Shown here: piece by piece, positions 54,977 through 64,000 of the stretch
Layout: every line of letters begins with the position of its first letter
Position numbering within the stretch: the first letter of the stretch is position 1
Origin: Trichoplax sp. H2
Lineage: Eukaryota > Placozoa > Uniplacotomia > Trichoplacea
DNA length: 64,000 nucleotides
Direction of reading: 5' to 3'
Assembly (NCBI GenBank): GCA_003344405.1
Contig: NOWV01000003.1
Coordinates: 186,001 to 250,000 of the forward strand
Program-made: the position numbers and the translations under genes
Notes under the pieces: model-generated
What the model was told of the DNA's origin: nothing
The model's input: only the letters and a program-made list of their open reading frames with translations
Database searches by the model: none

Positions 54977-56580
54977 AAGTGAAGCTCTCACCCATATGAT
55001 ACCGAAATATTTCGATATTCTTCTTCTTTAATTTAATTTTAAAGTAATTTGGTTATCCCGTAGAAATTCCATTATTCTACATCTAAGCTGTTTTATTTGA
55101 CTGTAAGTATATCATAATACGAAATCACTTTATAATCCTCAATTACAATACAATTGATGCTTGAATATACGCATAGTTATACCAAATTGGCTCCAACTGA
55201 TATTCGATTCATAAATACCGTACAATTTCTCTCTTATCAGATATTACTGGTTCTAAAATTTTATATTTTGTTTCATAACATTCGCCAAGAACTCAAATCA
55301 TTAATATTTACAGTTATAGTCAAGTGAATCTTCGTATTTAATAAGGACATACAAATTAATACAATACACTGTACCGCCTGTATGTATATCTCACACCGAA
55401 GGCATATACCATTAACTTCGTTGCTACAGCGGATATTATAAATACTTCACTATCAAGACTTAAGAAAAGGCATTAAAATAACGTGCATTTACTACTGTAC
55501 TGCTTATCATGTCAGTATTTCATAATATAGTTTGTAAATAAAATAAATAAATAAATATGAAAAATATATAATCACGCTGTTCAGTATATGATAGTAAATT
55601 TTATACAGTACACTACGTTTGGTTACTCCCGTACGGCACTGGTTTACGCGTATACTGTACTTCATGGACTTTGTGTTAAAAAGTATCAGGTATTTCTAAT
55701 GGTCGAATTAAAGCTAATCCGGATGATTGAGATTCTACCTGGAAATCGCAGTGTGGAAATTAGATTGCACCGCAAGCAGTACTTTTTAATTCGCAGAGTT
55801 ACGTACTGATGAACGTGTGAATTGAAAAAGTGCACCACCCATCAACTCCTAGCAACGTATTAATATACCGTTAATTTGCATGATTAAACGTTCAAAATTC
55901 TCAAAATTTATCAGTTTAGTATGGATCACAACAGGCAGCTGTATTTTGTAGAAGGCTAGACTAGACAGTTACGAAACTGTTAATGATATATCAACAAGGC
56001 AAAAATGAAATCCATCAAATTATTGCAAAAATATTGAATAAATGAATCTGCACTTATAAAGTAATCACGCTCAAAATTTCACGATGGACTATCTACTGCA
56101 GAGTTCATTCTATTCAAAGCTGCATTGAAGGTTTGTTGTTCATCACATATGTACTTACATTCATAACAGCAGCTTCGTTCGGTATGTTTATTAATTAACT
56201 TTTGTTATTGTTATGAGTATAGTTATGAGTCTGATACCATAGTAATGATAATGTTGTTTGGTATGTGATACTGTTAAAGGAAATACATAATAACTATGTG
56301 TAGGATCAAGCTGGCATATTTACTGATTATATTAAATATCTGTTTAACATATTTGAGTACATTGAACTCTACGTATATAACTTGTGTTATTCGAATAATA
56401 ATCGTTCTCTATATTTTTGCTCTCTGCTCTCAGTTTTCCAGTGACTCTCGTTTTTCTCTGATTTGCTCAGACTATACTGTAGAAGTGTAGATGTCTGATC
56501 GCTACCTTTCTAATCTCTATGACAATAAATTCCTCTTAATATTATATTTTTTTTTAAGTCCTTGAGCAATGAGCATGCGC
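54977..56580. other. Intergenic, 3' flank of PPTC7
   Basis: AT-rich sequence with no supported gene. ORFs at 55588-55809 and 56296-56490 have neither family resemblance nor splice context. Pentamer arrays are missing until about 56590. Confidence 0.6.
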
Positions 56581-56584
56581 AAAG

Positions 56585-57140
56585 TATAGTACAGTACTCC
56601 AAAAAACTTTTAAACCTTTACAGTACAGTGCAGTACTGTACTGTACACCGTAGAACTTTATGGCTTCTTTGTGGAGATACTGTACAGTACAGTGCAGTAC
56701 TGTACTGTACATTGAGCACAGTACAGTACAGTACTGGGGGTTTCTCTTTCATTTAGTGGTTCCATACTGTACAGTACAGTACAGTAGAACCTACGACTTT
56801 TACAATACTGTACGTACTGTACTGTACTATGTTACATTCCTCAAATTTGGTGAGTTTCATTTCAGTACCCCATAAAAAATCGAAAAGCCCTTGGACTGCA
56901 CTACAGAAATAACACTGTAATGTACTCAATAAACCTTGTAAACCAAGGCAGTTCTATTACTGTACAGTACAGTACAGTGCAGTACAGTACATTGCTCGCC
57001 AAACAAAATTTGTGCAGTATCGCACTACTGTACTGTAGACCTCCAGTACATACTGTACAGTATACTGCACTGTACTGTACACTAGGACTGTGAACTACTG
57101 TAATATCTGTTAATGCACAGCGTACAGTATACAGTATAAT
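56585..57140. repeat. (TACTG)n/(CAGTA)n array upstream of RPH3A
   Basis: Dense runs at about 56610-56650, 56680-56735, 56765-56830, 56960-57080 and 57118-57140. A pure AAATA-type microsatellite follows at about 57160-57190, 40 bases before the rabphilin ATG. Confidence 0.88.
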
Positions 57141-57232
57141 AAAGTAAAGTAAAATATAAAATTGAAATAAAATAAAATAAAATAAAATAAATTGGCATAG
57201 TGCTTCCTCGCACATTAAAAACAAAACAAAGC

Positions 57233-62441
<5,209 letters not shown>

Positions 62442-64000
62442 ATCACCAATTTAGGAACGCATTTGATTAGCTTGACATCATAAGTAACATTTGAAGGGGC
62501 TACTTGCTATCAATTCTTCTCTGAACAAATCACAGAAAAATTATATTACCAATGTCGACCTAAGCCATGTATCTATTATCCTTATTTATTTTATTTTGTT
62601 TGTAGCTAATCATTGTAATTTCCTACAATTTCCTATTTCCTTTTGTGCAATGCAAAAAATTATAAATGTATGAGAATAGTTCCGGTCATAACATTCTCTT
62701 ACTAATAATAAGCGTAAATCTGAACGACTGTTTATATAAATCTAACTTTGACCTTAAATTGCTACCTCGGTCGACCTTGTACCCAGTTGTTTAGGTGATA
62801 GTGTAAAATCTGAATAGTATTGATATTGTATATTATACTACATTATTATATCTGTAACTTATATGTATATTTATTTATCAACATGTACTACTAATACAGA
62901 AGGATTAAGACCGAAATGGGATGACTTCGTATTAACTAAAACTAAAGTATACTGCCTTCTTTACCATCGATAAACTAGCTACGACATCAGCACTATCCCT
63001 GGTAAAAATCAGTCTCATTAATTAATCAATAGTTAAGAATCTTGCTACTAGCCTGTTAGCCTTTACCTTCTATACTGAATTTATGTGAAAATAGATCAAG
63101 TTATATTGCTTCCAATATTTAAGGCACTGATTAGACACGAATAGCACCCTTTTAAGTGTAATTATTCAACGGTCAAAAAGTTATGAATCGCCGTAGTCGA
63201 TCTTGTGGTTTCTAATTAAATTATTACAGGTACATGCAGATGCATGATAAAATTTGTTTAATTTAGTACAGTATATCAGTATTCGTAGGTAAGCACCGAC
63301 AAGGAGTTCTCCCTCATGTATTTATCGTTATTGGTTCATTCCACGAAGTACTCGTAATACAGTACGAGGTTTGTTTCCTTAATAAGGTTATGGACAGATG
63401 ATAGCCATTAGGTTACATATCTACTGCAATGAGTCAAGCTAAAGTCCAAACTTTCATTTAACGGAAAAGAATATGAAAATGTTAATACTACTAAACATAT
63501 GCGATCACCCACAGTAAACCTTTTATATCTGGCTTATGCTACTAAATGTATACATAAGCGTTTAAATTAGCTATTTGTAAGCCGAATTGATAAATAAATG
63601 TTACGGCATTGCTATACATACTAATATTAGTGTGTGCTATTACCTAACGAATCATTCAAAAATTATCTACTTCGATTGCAGTCAAGAGAACCGATTAAAA
63701 ATTAATTAAAATCTTTTTTTTGATTTTGTTATATAACATACTAACAACGCTACCAAACTAAAATAATTTTATAAGTGATCTCGGAACCAGAACCTACTAA
63801 GCAAACAATGCATTCAATTTAATAATCAAATATTCACTATAGCAAGTAAAAACATCATTTCCCGATATATATTCATATACGTAAAAGTATCATTACTGCC
63901 TTAAAGATTTCAGATTATGTCAAAGCTGCACTAATACCGAGAATTTACAGTACTGTAGAACCTTAAAAAAGTAAAGTTTTATTTCAATGTTTAAAATTTA
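62442..64000. other. Intergenic, 3' flank of RPH3A
   Basis: No gene is supported up to the window end. It is AT-rich; only single short CAGTA words occur (63263, 63949). The ORF at 62491-62673 is hydrophobic AT-rich translation without family match. Confidence 0.6.

Overview
The window is animal nuclear DNA from an early-branching metazoan. It is AT-rich, every recognisable gene is split by short GT-AG introns (mostly 70-400 bp), and the proteins are animal-type, including rabphilin, paladin and LIN54. I favour a placozoan (Trichoplax or Hoilungia type) because of the gene density, intron size and human-like gene order, but this is an inference. No bacterial, viral or transposase gene was recognised.

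I rebuilt ten genes exon by exon. Nine are complete with all intron phases consistent. In order they are: a polytopic membrane protein of unknown family (2.3-7.0 kb, +; one exon junction unresolved); LIN54 of the DREAM/MuvB complex (9.5-12.8 kb, -); the mitochondrial porin VDAC (14.8-16.6 kb, +); cGMP-dependent protein kinase PRKG (19.0-24.9 kb, +); paladin PALD1 (26.8-32.4 kb, -); cytochrome c oxidase subunit COX6A (35.4-37.1 kb, -); the six-RRM ribosome biogenesis factor RBM19/Mrd1 (38.0-44.4 kb, +); the cation-chloride-cotransporter relative SLC12A9 (44.9-52.4 kb, -); the PP2C-type mitochondrial phosphatase PPTC7 (53.2-55.0 kb, +); and rabphilin RPH3A (57.2-62.4 kb, +). LIN54/VDAC, COX6A/RBM19 and SLC12A9/PPTC7 are head-to-head pairs. 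PRKG/PALD1 and RBM19/SLC12A9 are tail-to-tail pairs.

The most striking feature is a self-complementary pentanucleotide repeat, (TACTG)n on one side and (CAGTA)n on the other, switching orientation at TGTACA. Arrays or short runs of it lie in the 5' flank of all ten genes, usually within a few hundred bases of the start codon. They are absent from the two well-defined 3'-3' intergenic regions and rare in internal introns and exons. It looks like a promoter-associated repeat family.

Two 20-N gaps, each beside a near-identical local duplication spanning such arrays and the first coding exon, are probably assembly artefacts. The gene content also shows old linkage: COX6A, RBM19, PPTC7 and RPH3A all have human counterparts on 12q24, while PRKG, VDAC, PALD1 and LIN54 match the paralogous human regions 10q and 4q21.
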